From assembly GCF_965284335.1 (NCBI RefSeq), contig NZ_OZ260076.1: DNA of 64,000 bases, one strand, 5' to 3'. Positions 16,493 through 24,247 of this stretch are shown in pieces. Below the pieces are notes generated by a model. That model was not told the DNA's origin, made no database searches, and saw only the letters and a list, made by a program, of their open reading frames with translations. A program made the translations under genes and the position numbers. How positions within the stretch are numbered: position 1 is the first letter of the stretch; each line of letters begins with the position of its first letter. The stretch comes from Tabrizicola_A sp965284335. GTDB lineage: Bacteria; Pseudomonadota; Alphaproteobacteria; Rhodobacterales; Rhodobacteraceae.

Positions 16493-16787
16493 GATGGCCC
16501 CCTTGCCTAGACAGTAACTCTTGCTTCTAGAGATATATGATTCGCAGTCACTTTGCAACGGAAATAGGCCAAATGTGACCGTTCATATCCAAGTTTTATG
16601 GTAACAGGCGCTGGCAACTTCACCGTAAACTCAACTGTGACTAGGTGGGCGATTGAATTGCTGGAGCAACGCTTGACACATCAGATTAAGCCAGCGCCAA
16701 GTGGCATCAGTGGAAAAATGGAGGTCTGGACTTGACAAGCGATGTGCCACCAATAGCAAATTGAGGCAAAGAACATTGGGACTGCAA
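16493..16787. other. intergenic region between resolvase and small lipoprotein
   Basis: About 295 bp with divergent genes. A TTGACA at 16732-16737 could be the -35 of the plus-strand gene, but the -10 (TAGCAA, 16-bp spacer) is poor. No clear resolvase sites, RNA or other gene seen. Confidence 0.4.
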
Positions 16788-17084
16788 ATGCTGAAACTTA
16801 TAAAGCTGCTACCGTTCACTGCTATTGCTGCTTGCGTATCACCGGACGCACAAATTGACCTTATGAAAGGTGCCGGGAGTTATGGGCCAGCTAACGAGTG
16901 GCGGTATGTTTTCCCGGAGAACGCCTACAGAGGGGTGATTGATGATCCGGCACAGCTTAGTAAGCATCATGAGTGGATGATTGCGAAGTGGTTGGCACAA
17001 GAAAGACGTTGCGAAGGTGGGTATCGCATCATAGGCAGGGATGTTCTTACCGGAATGGTTGTGTACAACGGCGTCTGTAAGTAG
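16788..17084 (+). CDS. small predicted lipoprotein of unknown function
   Basis: 98 residues from ATG 16788. The start MLKLIKLLPFTAIAACVSPDAQ is a short lipoprotein signal with lipobox AIAAC. The rest is hydrophilic, with two Cys near the end (QERRCEGG and YNGVC) that might pair in the periplasm. The open frame extends upstream to 16701 but that part is not signal-like. No family recognised. It stands alone between divergent and parallel island genes. Confidence 0.6.
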   Translation: MLKLIKLLPFTAIAACVSPDAQIDLMKGAGSYGPANEWRYVFPENAYRGVIDDPAQLSKHHEWMIAKWLAQERRCEGGYRIIGRDVLTGMVVYNGVCK

Positions 17085-17405
17085 CAACAATTCGTAAGCA
17101 AATATCTCCTTCACTCACTGCTGTGATCATCGAGGACGAGGGCCTCTAGAGGGAATAGCTACACCTTCCAACCGCAACCGAAATTCTTGACAAAATTACT
17201 TTTTGCGCTATATCTGGGTGTAGTCGACTGCGGATAACGCTTGCCTGCGCTTATGTCAGGAGTGCGACGCGGTGACCAAAACAATCGAGCCAGCCTAGGG
17301 GAAACCCTGCGCTGGTTTTTTCACATCCAAATCTGACCCACCTGACCACAGGAAACGTGGCGGTCCTTCTGAGGAAACGGTGGAGTTTTTCGCAAAGGTA
17401 GCAAC
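17085..17405. promoter_or_regulatory. control region upstream of the polymerase-like gene
   Basis: A 321-bp stretch without a gene. A sigma-70-like promoter reads TTGACA (17187-17192), 16-bp spacer, TATATC (17209-17214). Closer to the gene, AGGAAACG occurs twice as a direct repeat (17350-17357 and 17372-17379), 22 bp apart or two helical turns, next to TGACC repeats. Such spacing suits a repressor or a replication protein binding in tandem. Function is inferred only from layout. Confidence 0.4.
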
Positions 17406-18884
17406 ATGAACGATTGCGCGAATACGGGGTTCATCCCGCGAACCAAAGTCACCCTTGAGTATGGTGAACTGAAGATGGCCCAGACCTTCGTCAGACGGCA
17501 GTGGGAACCCGCCGATGAAAAAACTAGGGCTGGTCTACTGGAGTTTGCGAAGGCGCTGGGCGTGGCCCCTTTGAAGCCTACAAGCAAAAAGAAGGTGGTT
17601 CGTTGCCTGTCTGATCTATGTGTCGCGGTTCGCCGCTCCCCCAATGGTCTGATTGCATGGCAAACGGGCAGTGCTGAACTGATTGGTCTCCCGTACGGTC
17701 AGGACATAGCAGCACAGGTGAAGAATGGGCTTAAGGATAACGGCCTAATCACCATCGAACAAAAGTCTGCCAAATCAAAGGAACTGGCCCGCATCTACCA
17801 ACTGGATCGGTCTATCTGTTCTCCCGACTACAAGTTCAAACAGCACAAGGATTGGCATCCAGTCGAAGTCAGAAGCCCCAAGACAAAGGCGGGTAGGAAA
17901 ACTGTAGGTGGATCACCATTGGGGCGTAGGCGTTTTGTTGGTCAGATCGAGCCATTGGAACACCAGATGTACCGTCTCAATAGGGCAATGGCGGATCAGC
18001 CACTTCGATCTGATGATGGTCATGAGTTCATTGGCTGTCGTCGCATCTTTAACAATGGGTCACTGTTGTCTGGTGGGCGGGTCTACGGCGACTGGCAGGG
18101 GCTATCCGAGGATCAGCGGCTACAACTCAAGATCGGTGGGGAACCAGTTTGTGAAATCGACATCAAAGCCTGTTACGTGGCTATCGCCTACAGCCAATTC
18201 GGGAAGGGTGAGTTGCCAGAGGATGATCCCTACAGCTCGGTCATGTTTGTCACGGAGTGCAATGATCCAGAAAGAAGGAAGCAACTCAGGACAGCATGCA
18301 AACTTCTGGTGGTGGCCTATCTGGGCAAACAAGGTGAACTGACAAAATACCCAAGGGCGAAGAAAAAGCAGGGTGGAGAAAAGGCTATCTCATTCAAGAA
18401 GCGGTTTGATCTTGGGGAGAATGTCGACTTCTACATGAATCAAATCAAAGATGCCCACCCAGCTCTAGTGGCTCAGAAGGCTTATGGTGATGACCTTATG
18501 TATCGGGAGAGTTCCATGGTGGTGGATGCCATGATGACTTTACTGGGCTTGGGTGTAGTCAGTTATCCAGTTCATGATTGTCTGATCGTACCCATCAACC
18601 ATAAGGACAAGGCGATAGAGGTGCTATCTGACACCATGAGAGACCATCTGGGTTTTGTGCCAGCTATGGATGTGGCTTACTTGGATCATGATGGTCAGAA
18701 GGTGGAAACAACCATAAGTGTTCAGGGGGTAGGGGGACCAGAAGGCAGACAACAACACTCAAGAGTCATCTTGGATTGGGGTCTATCAGAAGACTTTGAT
18801 CTTATTGAAGATTGGGATGATCTAGGTGGTAATACTGACTATCTGGTTACTCCTAACACTTCTCAAGAACCCATAAGACTCTGA
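17406..18884 (+). CDS. stand-alone family-A-like DNA polymerase palm protein (unnamed family)
   Basis: 492 residues. Residues about 60-130 look like a winged-helix-type region. Residues 211-230 (CRRIFNNGSLLSGGRVYGDW) form a block I know from unannotated proteobacterial mobile-element proteins. Then come three elements in the order of family A polymerases: motif A EIDIKACY (Asp252), a motif B-like R-x3-K helix (Arg295, Lys299) and motif C PVHDCLIVP (His390-Asp391). There is no 3'-5' exonuclease or 5' nuclease. The likely role is synthesis or priming for replication of the element, but templated activity is an inference. ATG 17406 has a weak ribosome site; ATG 17475 is an alternative. Codon use is that of the island. 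Confidence 0.7.
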   Translation: MNDCANTGFIPRTKVTLEYGELKMAQTFVRRQWEPADEKTRAGLLEFAKALGVAPLKPTSKKKVVRCLSDLCVAVRRSPNGLIAWQTGSAELIGLPYGQDIAAQVKNGLKDNGLITIEQKSAKSKELARIYQLDRSICSPDYKFKQHKDWHPVEVRSPKTKAGRKTVGGSPLGRRRFVGQIEPLEHQMYRLNRAMADQPLRSDDGHEFIGCRRIFNNGSLLSGGRVYGDWQGLSEDQRLQLKIGGEPVCEIDIKACYVAIAYSQFGKGELPEDDPYSSVMFVTECNDPERRKQLRTACKLLVVAYLGKQGELTKYPRAKKKQGGEKAISFKKRFDLGENVDFYMNQIKDAHPALVAQKAYGDDLMYRESSMVVDAMMTLLGLGVVSYPVHDCLIVPINHKDKAIEVLSDTMRDHLGFVPAMDVAYLDHDGQKVETTISVQGVGGPEGRQQHSRVILDWGLSEDFDLIEDWDDLGGNTDYLVTPNTSQEPIRL

Positions 18885-18971
18885 GAAAGAATAACGGTTA
18901 GACATAGAGTGGGATTCCTCATCCCCTTGATCTGATACCTACACAAACAACCAAGGAGGGTGCCACGCTAA

Positions 18972-18985
18972 CGGTTCCCTTCTTT
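18972..18985. repeat. 14-bp direct repeat flanking the protease/coiled-coil cassette, left copy
   Basis: CGGTTCCCTTCTTT here is identical to 21223-21236, and similarity continues imperfectly for another ten bases (CTAAGATG against TCTTACAGAT). The two copies bracket exactly the two minus-strand genes between them. Confidence 0.5.
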
Positions 18986-18995
18986 CTAAGATGTA

Positions 18996-19796
18996 TCAAT
19001 CAATTATAATTGTGGCGAGAAGGGTGTCTGCTAACTCATTCTCAACCATCAAATAAATTTCCTCTGGTGGTGTTTTCAGAGAGTACAACAGTATTGAGGG
19101 ATTAATTCCCATTTCAATCAAGTACTCGAGTGTTTCTCCTTGTCCAAACTGAATACTTTGTACTGCCCAAAAAACCGGGAGAAACTTGGGAGCATCGTAA
19201 TAATGTTGATGCAGACCGACAGCCGAAGTTCGTGAGACTATCCGATCTATGCCACCTGCAAACATGTATGGGCAAGAGGACAAGCACAACATACCTGGCA
19301 ACATAACTGTTGATAAGCCTAAAGACCGTATTTTCCTTCCAATCTCAAGTGAATCCACAATAACACCACCAGGGCTATTGAATGCAACATGCGTTATTGG
19401 CTCTTTAGTATCTTCAATAAAGGTCGCAAAGCGGCGAGCGTCACCCTCACTGATTTGCCCATTAATCAAGAGTAAGTTTCCAATGTCCTCAGCTAGAATG
19501 AAGGAAAAGTCTAGCCGACTAGGAATGTCATTTGGCACCGGAACAGCTGGTGTGCCTTCTAGCTGCAGGTATTCTGGTTCACTTTTCCTGGAGTCATACT
19601 GCCTAATCTGGCTTCCTGGCGAAATAGGCCCAGCAGGAATGCTTGCGTTATCGCTCCTAGCTGAAGGCCAAACTAAGTCAATGTCAGTCAGCAACAGAAG
19701 AACAGCCAAAACTGCCTGCAGTTTAAAAGCCCACCATATTCCACTAGAAGCTGTGACATGAGCCAAAACTATGAAGCCTTTCAGAGAGTAGATCAC
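18996..19796 (-). CDS. membrane-anchored ClpP-like serine protease-fold protein (COG3904-like)
   Basis: 266 residues. A hydrophobic segment near residues 20-42 anchors or exports the protein. From about 105 the ClpP/crotonase pattern is clear: LLINGQISEGDARRFATFIE, the oxyanion element AFNSPGGVIVDSLEIGRKIR, the nucleophile region LCLSSCPYMFAGG and then VGLHQHYY, corresponding to the Ser and His region of ClpP. CxSxC around the Ser is typical of periplasmic COG3904 proteins. Start is a GTG at 19796, 3 bp after the stop of the upstream membrane protein, so the two are co-translated. Substrate unknown; whether the Ser is active is not shown. Confidence 0.75.
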   Translation of the reverse strand: MIYSLKGFIVLAHVTASSGIWWAFKLQAVLAVLLLLTDIDLVWPSARSDNASIPAGPISPGSQIRQYDSRKSEPEYLQLEGTPAVPVPNDIPSRLDFSFILAEDIGNLLLINGQISEGDARRFATFIEDTKEPITHVAFNSPGGVIVDSLEIGRKIRSLGLSTVMLPGMLCLSSCPYMFAGGIDRIVSRTSAVGLHQHYYDAPKFLPVFWAVQSIQFGQGETLEYLIEMGINPSILLYSLKTPPEEIYLMVENELADTLLATIIID

Positions 19797-19799
19797 GAT

Positions 19800-21107
19800 T
19801 TATACTGGCGTTTCAGGTTCCGTCGGCCCCAAGGCTCGTTTTTGCATCGCGCTATCAGCTGCGACCATTGTTAATTCAACATCTTTCATTGCAGTCATTG
19901 CAGCTTTCAGGTCAGCTAAAGTCAAAGTATCTTCGATGCTAATGCCATCCCGCCCATTTCTTATAGCAGACTGCGTGATTGCCAAGATGAAGACCAATAC
20001 ACCAGGCAATAAGTCAATGGCGATGGCGCCTGCCCAAGACGGTATGAAATTACCAGCATATTTAATCACAGCATCTGCGCTTGAAATTGGATTATATGCT
20101 GCTTCTTCTGGGCGCGGTAGCGCCAATACTTCATTTGCTGCACTGCCCAACGACTTACTTTTTTGATCTAATGCCCTTAAGACAGAAGAAATAGTGCTAG
20201 ACTGAGCATCTCTTACTGAGGCGTTTCTACCGTCGAGTTCGGGAAGTACCACAGAAGCTGGCAAGTCCTCTGCTGCCCGCGCTACTAAAGACGCCACTGA
20301 ATACTGGTTTAGGCTAGAAATTACACCTGCTAAATTGACACTCTCCGCGGAGAAGCTAACTGATCTTTGCTCCACTGGACCAGGGGCAACTGTCAACTCA
20401 CGCATTTTACTGAGTATTTTCTGACCTTTTGCAAATGCTTCTTCTATCAGGGGGGCCTGTTCATCAATTTGAATTTTGAGACCTTCTAACTCTTCTCGCT
20501 TCTGACGTAGAACTTTAAAAACTGCGCCTTCCCCAGCAACGCCAGATAACCCGCCAGACTTTTCTTGCTCTTCTAAGTCGGCAAATGTTTGTCTTGCTCT
20601 CTCTACTTCTCGACCGAGGGCTTGACCGGACAACGCAATTTCATGGGATTCTTCCAACGATTTTTGATATTCTCGAACGGCAGTTTCTAGGTGCTGTTCC
20701 ACTGCAGCAGAGCCAGCCAATGCAGCCGCGTTCAGCCAACTTGACATTGCCACGATAGCCAAGCAACCGACAAACATCGACACGGTTAGTCCGATAAATC
20801 CTGTCGCACTACGCATCGCGGGCAAAAGGCGCAACATGTAACTCCAAAACACAAAAATCCCAACAGAAACGGCTACAGAATAAGCAACTGCTGCAAAAAA
20901 AGACATCGCACCTGTGTCTTCAAGTAAGGATGATACCCCCAGATAGGTATAGATTCCGGAAGCTATTGAGAGGACGCCAAGTGCCGCCGAAGTGAAGGTG
21001 TCGAGCCAGCTTAGATGACCCTCTAACTCCTTTGAAGTCCGCATCCCTTTTGCTTCAGCCGGAGTTAATCTTTTTCGCTCGCTTTCAGACAATTGGACCT
21101 CGCGCAT
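19800..21107 (-). CDS. coiled-coil membrane protein, partner of the ClpP-like protein
   Basis: 435 residues from ATG 21107 (a TTG 36 bp upstream is less likely). Three hydrophobic helices lie near residues 38-65, 70-95 and 102-128, then a long charged coiled-coil stretch (about 135-240, rich in Glu, Lys, Gln and Leu), a linker, and a fourth membrane helix near 365-390 (IDLLPGVLVFILAITQSAI) followed by a cytoplasmic tail. No known domain. First gene of a two-gene operon with the ClpP-like protein, so it may present substrates to it or sense envelope state. Confidence 0.75.
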   Translation of the reverse strand: MREVQLSESERKRLTPAEAKGMRTSKELEGHLSWLDTFTSAALGVLSIASGIYTYLGVSSLLEDTGAMSFFAAVAYSVAVSVGIFVFWSYMLRLLPAMRSATGFIGLTVSMFVGCLAIVAMSSWLNAAALAGSAAVEQHLETAVREYQKSLEESHEIALSGQALGREVERARQTFADLEEQEKSGGLSGVAGEGAVFKVLRQKREELEGLKIQIDEQAPLIEEAFAKGQKILSKMRELTVAPGPVEQRSVSFSAESVNLAGVISSLNQYSVASLVARAAEDLPASVVLPELDGRNASVRDAQSSTISSVLRALDQKSKSLGSAANEVLALPRPEEAAYNPISSADAVIKYAGNFIPSWAGAIAIDLLPGVLVFILAITQSAIRNGRDGISIEDTLTLADLKAAMTAMKDVELTMVAADSAMQKRALGPTEPETPV

Positions 21108-21578
21108 TGGCTCATCGGTACAGCCACATCTGAAGTGCTGCAAGTGGAGCGTCTACTGTTTTTACCTAACTTGCAATGCTTTATTGATCTGACCATCTAA
21201 GCTAAGCAATGTGCCAGAACATCGGTTCCCTTCTTTTCTTACAGATACCCTTTCGCCCTTCATGATCAATATATTGTGTAGTTATTCATCATTAGGTCCA
21301 TATGTTGATTAGCGAATGACTTTGCGCTGGGCTTGTTCGACGGCACCAAATTTTACACGTAACCAACTCCTGCCATGCCAAGGCATAGAATCCCTAATCC
21401 TTGTAGCTACAAGATCGGTTTGTCACGTCCGTCCGACAAGAACAGACTTCACAGACCCAAAACTGTGCGTTAGCCTTGTCTTATTAGAGATCAAACCGCC
21501 CAGACTATCATGTTCCGCAGTTGCTGGGGCTGAAGAACCAGTATTCGGCTTGAAACGACAACAAGGGATGAACTGCGG
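21108..21578. promoter_or_regulatory. divergent intergenic region in the island
   Basis: About 470 bp between the coiled-coil gene (minus) and the YHYH gene (plus). It must hold both promoters; I cannot place them confidently. It contains the right copy of the 14-bp repeat. A short plus-strand open frame (21316-21582) has no ribosome site, unlike composition, and runs into the next gene, so I do not call it. Confidence 0.4.
21223..21236. repeat. 14-bp direct repeat flanking the protease/coiled-coil cassette, right copy
   Basis: Identical to 18972-18985. The repeats enclose 2.25 kb holding only the two-gene cassette. Confidence 0.5.
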
Positions 21579-21872
21579 ATGAAACGCATAGCAATCATTT
21601 TGGTCGCAACACTTTCAATATCAGGCTCCGCGCTAGCACACTCTGGCGGGTTGAATTCGGAAGGCTGCCACAACAATCGCAAGACTGGCGATTACCATTG
21701 CCACAGGGCGAAAACCATCGCACCAACTACTCCTAGCAGCACGCAAGATGACGACGTTTACTATCCCAATTGTACCGCAGCGAGGGCTGCTGGAGCAGCA
21801 CCTATTCTTATCGGAGAACCCGGATACCGTCCTAAACTAGACCGTGATGGTGACGGTATCGCGTGCGAATAG
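21579..21872 (+). CDS. secreted YHYH/Excalibur calcium-binding-type protein
   Basis: 97 residues. Signal peptide with cleavage after ALA, then the short Cys/His motif AHSGGLNSEGCHNN...DYHCH (YHYH domain), a linker, and a C-terminal Excalibur domain YPNCTAARAAGAAPI...DRDGDGIACE, whose DxDxDG loop is an EF-hand-like calcium site. Excalibur domains usually accompany extracellular nucleases. The next gene starts 13 bp downstream and shares the same mature N-terminal motif, so the two work or evolved together. GGATG near the ATG is the probable ribosome site. Confidence 0.9.
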   Translation: MKRIAIILVATLSISGSALAHSGGLNSEGCHNNRKTGDYHCHRAKTIAPTTPSSTQDDDVYYPNCTAARAAGAAPILIGEPGYRPKLDRDGDGIACE

Positions 21873-21884
21873 GGGGGTGAACAC

Positions 21885-22367
21885 ATGCGCAACGCGGTAT
21901 TCATGGTGGCCGTCATAGCTGGTTTGGTAGGTCCAGCATTTGCTCATTCTGGCGGTCTCAACAAAGATGGCTGCCACGCTGGATCAAAGCCATACCACTG
22001 TCATGGCGCGAAAATGCCGTCCAAGCCCAAAACCTCAGAAAAATCTAAGCCCAAAAGTACTACAGCCAAGACAGTATCAGGGGTGCTAGAAAGTGTCCGT
22101 GACGGCGATACGTTTACCGTCAGTGGCGTTACAATTCGGCTTGCAGCAATCGATTGCCCCGAGAAGAACACCAGCCAAGGCAAAGCAGCATCACGATTTC
22201 TGAAGCAGTACATTGGCAGTCAAGTTACTTGCAGCTTAACAGGGGCTAAAACCTACGACAGGATGGTCGGTTACTGCAAAATGAATGGCTCAGACATGGG
22301 CAGGCTTTTAATAGCGAATACAACGTGCCGGGTCTGGGAGAAATATGACGTCTGGAACCGCTATTGA
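21885..22367 (+). CDS. secreted thermonuclease (SNase-like) with YHYH N-terminus
   Basis: 160 residues. A signal peptide is followed by AHSGGLNKDGCHAGS...YHCHGAK, a basic Lys/Pro linker, and a staphylococcal nuclease domain: SVRDGDTFTVSGVTIRLAAIDCPE (with the Arg and Asp of the active site), TYDRMVGYCKMNGSDMGRLLI and the end YDVWNRY. The domain appears complete though compact. It should cut DNA or RNA outside the cytoplasm in a Ca-dependent way. It follows the Excalibur gene in an operon. Confidence 0.93.
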   Translation: MRNAVFMVAVIAGLVGPAFAHSGGLNKDGCHAGSKPYHCHGAKMPSKPKTSEKSKPKSTTAKTVSGVLESVRDGDTFTVSGVTIRLAAIDCPEKNTSQGKAASRFLKQYIGSQVTCSLTGAKTYDRMVGYCKMNGSDMGRLLIANTTCRVWEKYDVWNRY

Positions 22368-22627
22368 TTTACCAGTCGAACATCTGAGCGGGTTAAGTTT
22401 GCTCGGCATAACCAGCGATAAATGGGCGCAAAACCAACCCACAACCACCATGAACGTAAAGGCCCAAGGGAGAGCGCTGGAGCGTCTACTTGGATTGTGA
22501 GTGCGCGCCTTCCCAAAGGCTGTAGATGCCACCCTGTGAGCCATTCTGGCGCATGTACTGGCCGACTACAAATCGACAATCTATTCCAGCCTCAGTTACG
22601 CGACAGCCTATCCGATTTTAACTGGCT

Positions 22628-24112
22628 TCAGGGTTTCATTGGTTCGCCCAGCCAAGGGTGACGCATGCGGTTTATGATCTCTAGCCTCTTTGCCAGTGAT
22701 GGACCAATGCCGTATTCACCTGCGACGTCTCCCTGTCCATGTCCTGTGATGTAGTCATTCAGTTCCTTGGACACTTCCAGATCACGCAACAGGTCCTTGA
22801 AGCTATGACGCAAACTATGGAGGCTTAAACTTGGGTCGTTAGGCCACTCCTTTCGGATGATACTGTTCAGCCTTGCTTGGTTGGTTTCTATTGGTAGCTT
22901 TACATCAAGACCATCTCTTACAGGAACAAGACGACGGCTTCCTCGCGTTTTGGCTGCCGGAATGTGGCGCAGATCGAAGTGCCTAATGCCCATGTGTAAG
23001 CTTATTTCGTGAACTTGCATTAGCTCTCCGCCCCTCATCCCCGTGGTAATCAAGATGGCTAACGCGACCCTGTCGTCAGGTGTCATGGGCAGGCTGAAAA
23101 GTCTGTGTAACTCATCATGAGTGAAGGGCCGCTTCTCGACACCATCATGCCCGACGTCAGTCAAATCTAACCCCCGCACAGGATTATTGCTGACGTTTAG
23201 GCCTCGTTGCTTGACTGCCCAGTTGAACACATTGGACACTGCTGCACGTAGCACCCCAATGCTGCTTTTAGACAGTTTCTCGCCTTGCTGCTCAAAGAAC
23301 TCGTAAAGATCGTATTGATCTATTCTGATCAGCGCCTTGGCACCTAGCTTATGCGATAGCCATTTGTTTAAATGAATCCTGTCGCTACGACGTGACTTTC
23401 CTGATCGGGTCTTCAGGTAGTCTTCGATTACGTGCGCCAAGGTTGGGTCGTTCATCGATGCACTGGTGATATTCGGATTATCCCCATCAAGTACAATGGG
23501 CGAAAGACGGCGTGTACTATCGATCAGGTTGCTTGCCATTTCTTCTGGCAGCATTTTCGCCATGCGGACCATTAAATCGGATGGTAGCTCTAGTGGTTTT
23601 GATCGCGCCAATACGGCAGCACGATCTTCAGGCCCAAGCAGTGCCAAAACGGAAGCCGGGATCGGATGACCAAGCCCCGAGGACACCATCGCACAAAGTT
23701 CAACGTGGTTTGATGCTTTCCACTGTTCAACAACGCTTAGCCGCTGTTGGAGAGTTCCGTCACTCTGGATAACAGCCCCCTTAGTGAGACGCGATGTGAG
23801 AGTTTCTGACCCTTTGACTGTGTGAAGAACAAAGCCATCTTGATACCACTGCCGGGTGTTGACCCCATGCGCTTCAAGCATTGGCCGAAGAGCCTCAAAA
23901 ACCGGATCGGTTCTACCAAGCTGATTGTCAAACTGCGCATAAATCTCCTCAGTCAACCGATGCTGAAGGTATTGCGCTTGCCGCTTGTCCGAAGTGCCTG
24001 TTGATCGTCGTGCTTGTCTGTCACTTCCGAACTGCAATTGCGTTGGCTTGGTCACAGAGACATACCAGCAGCTTTTCCTAAATACCAAACGGCTCGGATG
24101 ATAATGGCGCAT
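22628..24112 (-). CDS. int: tyrosine-recombinase integrase of the island
   Basis: 494 residues from ATG 24112 (an upstream TTG at 24127 is possible). The N-terminus is an arm-type/SAM-like region (about 1-300). The catalytic set is visible: TTGMRGGEL (Arg), HSLRHSF (His-x-x-Arg), GHGQGD and the nucleophile in VAGEYGIG. It lies about 80 bp inside the right attachment repeat and reads away from it, the usual placement for an integrase. It is the best candidate for the enzyme that used the 16-bp core. Confidence 0.95.
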   Translation of the reverse strand: MRHYHPSRLVFRKSCWYVSVTKPTQLQFGSDRQARRSTGTSDKRQAQYLQHRLTEEIYAQFDNQLGRTDPVFEALRPMLEAHGVNTRQWYQDGFVLHTVKGSETLTSRLTKGAVIQSDGTLQQRLSVVEQWKASNHVELCAMVSSGLGHPIPASVLALLGPEDRAAVLARSKPLELPSDLMVRMAKMLPEEMASNLIDSTRRLSPIVLDGDNPNITSASMNDPTLAHVIEDYLKTRSGKSRRSDRIHLNKWLSHKLGAKALIRIDQYDLYEFFEQQGEKLSKSSIGVLRAAVSNVFNWAVKQRGLNVSNNPVRGLDLTDVGHDGVEKRPFTHDELHRLFSLPMTPDDRVALAILITTGMRGGELMQVHEISLHMGIRHFDLRHIPAAKTRGSRRLVPVRDGLDVKLPIETNQARLNSIIRKEWPNDPSLSLHSLRHSFKDLLRDLEVSKELNDYITGHGQGDVAGEYGIGPSLAKRLEIINRMRHPWLGEPMKP

Positions 24113-24193
24113 CGATCTAGGTTCCAAAATAGGTTCATACGTTCAAGGAAACTCTTACATACAAGGAAATAAGGTACAATACAACGATCAACA

Positions 24194-24209
24194 GGTTAAG
24201 ACGGTGTTA
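24194..24209. repeat. right attachment repeat (attR) of the genomic island
   Basis: Identical 16-mer to 14314-14329. Read on the minus strand it begins GATTAACACCGTCTTAACC, i.e. TTAA-N7-TTAA, a CtrA-box-like arrangement. It lies 39 bp past the regB stop codon. Confidence 0.85.
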
Positions 24210-24247
24210 ATCCGACCAAACGGGCGGACCAAGCCCCAAAAGGCCCC

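Larger units (their letters stand above)
14314..24209. mobile_element. integrated genomic island of about 9.9 kb
   Basis: The element is bounded by identical 16-bp direct repeats, contains a tyrosine integrase whose start is about 80 bp from the right repeat, and is clearly AT-richer with different codon use from both flanks. It separates regB from the divL-like gene, which would otherwise be about 100 bp apart on the same strand. Cargo in order: Sel1-repeat protein, small secreted protein, serine resolvase, small lipoprotein, family-A-like polymerase, ClpP-like protease, coiled-coil membrane protein, two YHYH proteins, integrase. I see no conjugation genes, phage structural genes or terminase, so it would need help to transfer. 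Confidence 0.9.

Noticed and set aside
21316..21582. 88-codon plus-strand frame in the island
   Set aside because: No ribosome site, no pattern, and overlaps the start of the better supported YHYH gene.
21141..22497. 13-bp match TGGAGCGTCTACT near 21145 and 22488
   Set aside because: A single short match in 10 kb of island with no structural context; chance is a sufficient explanation.
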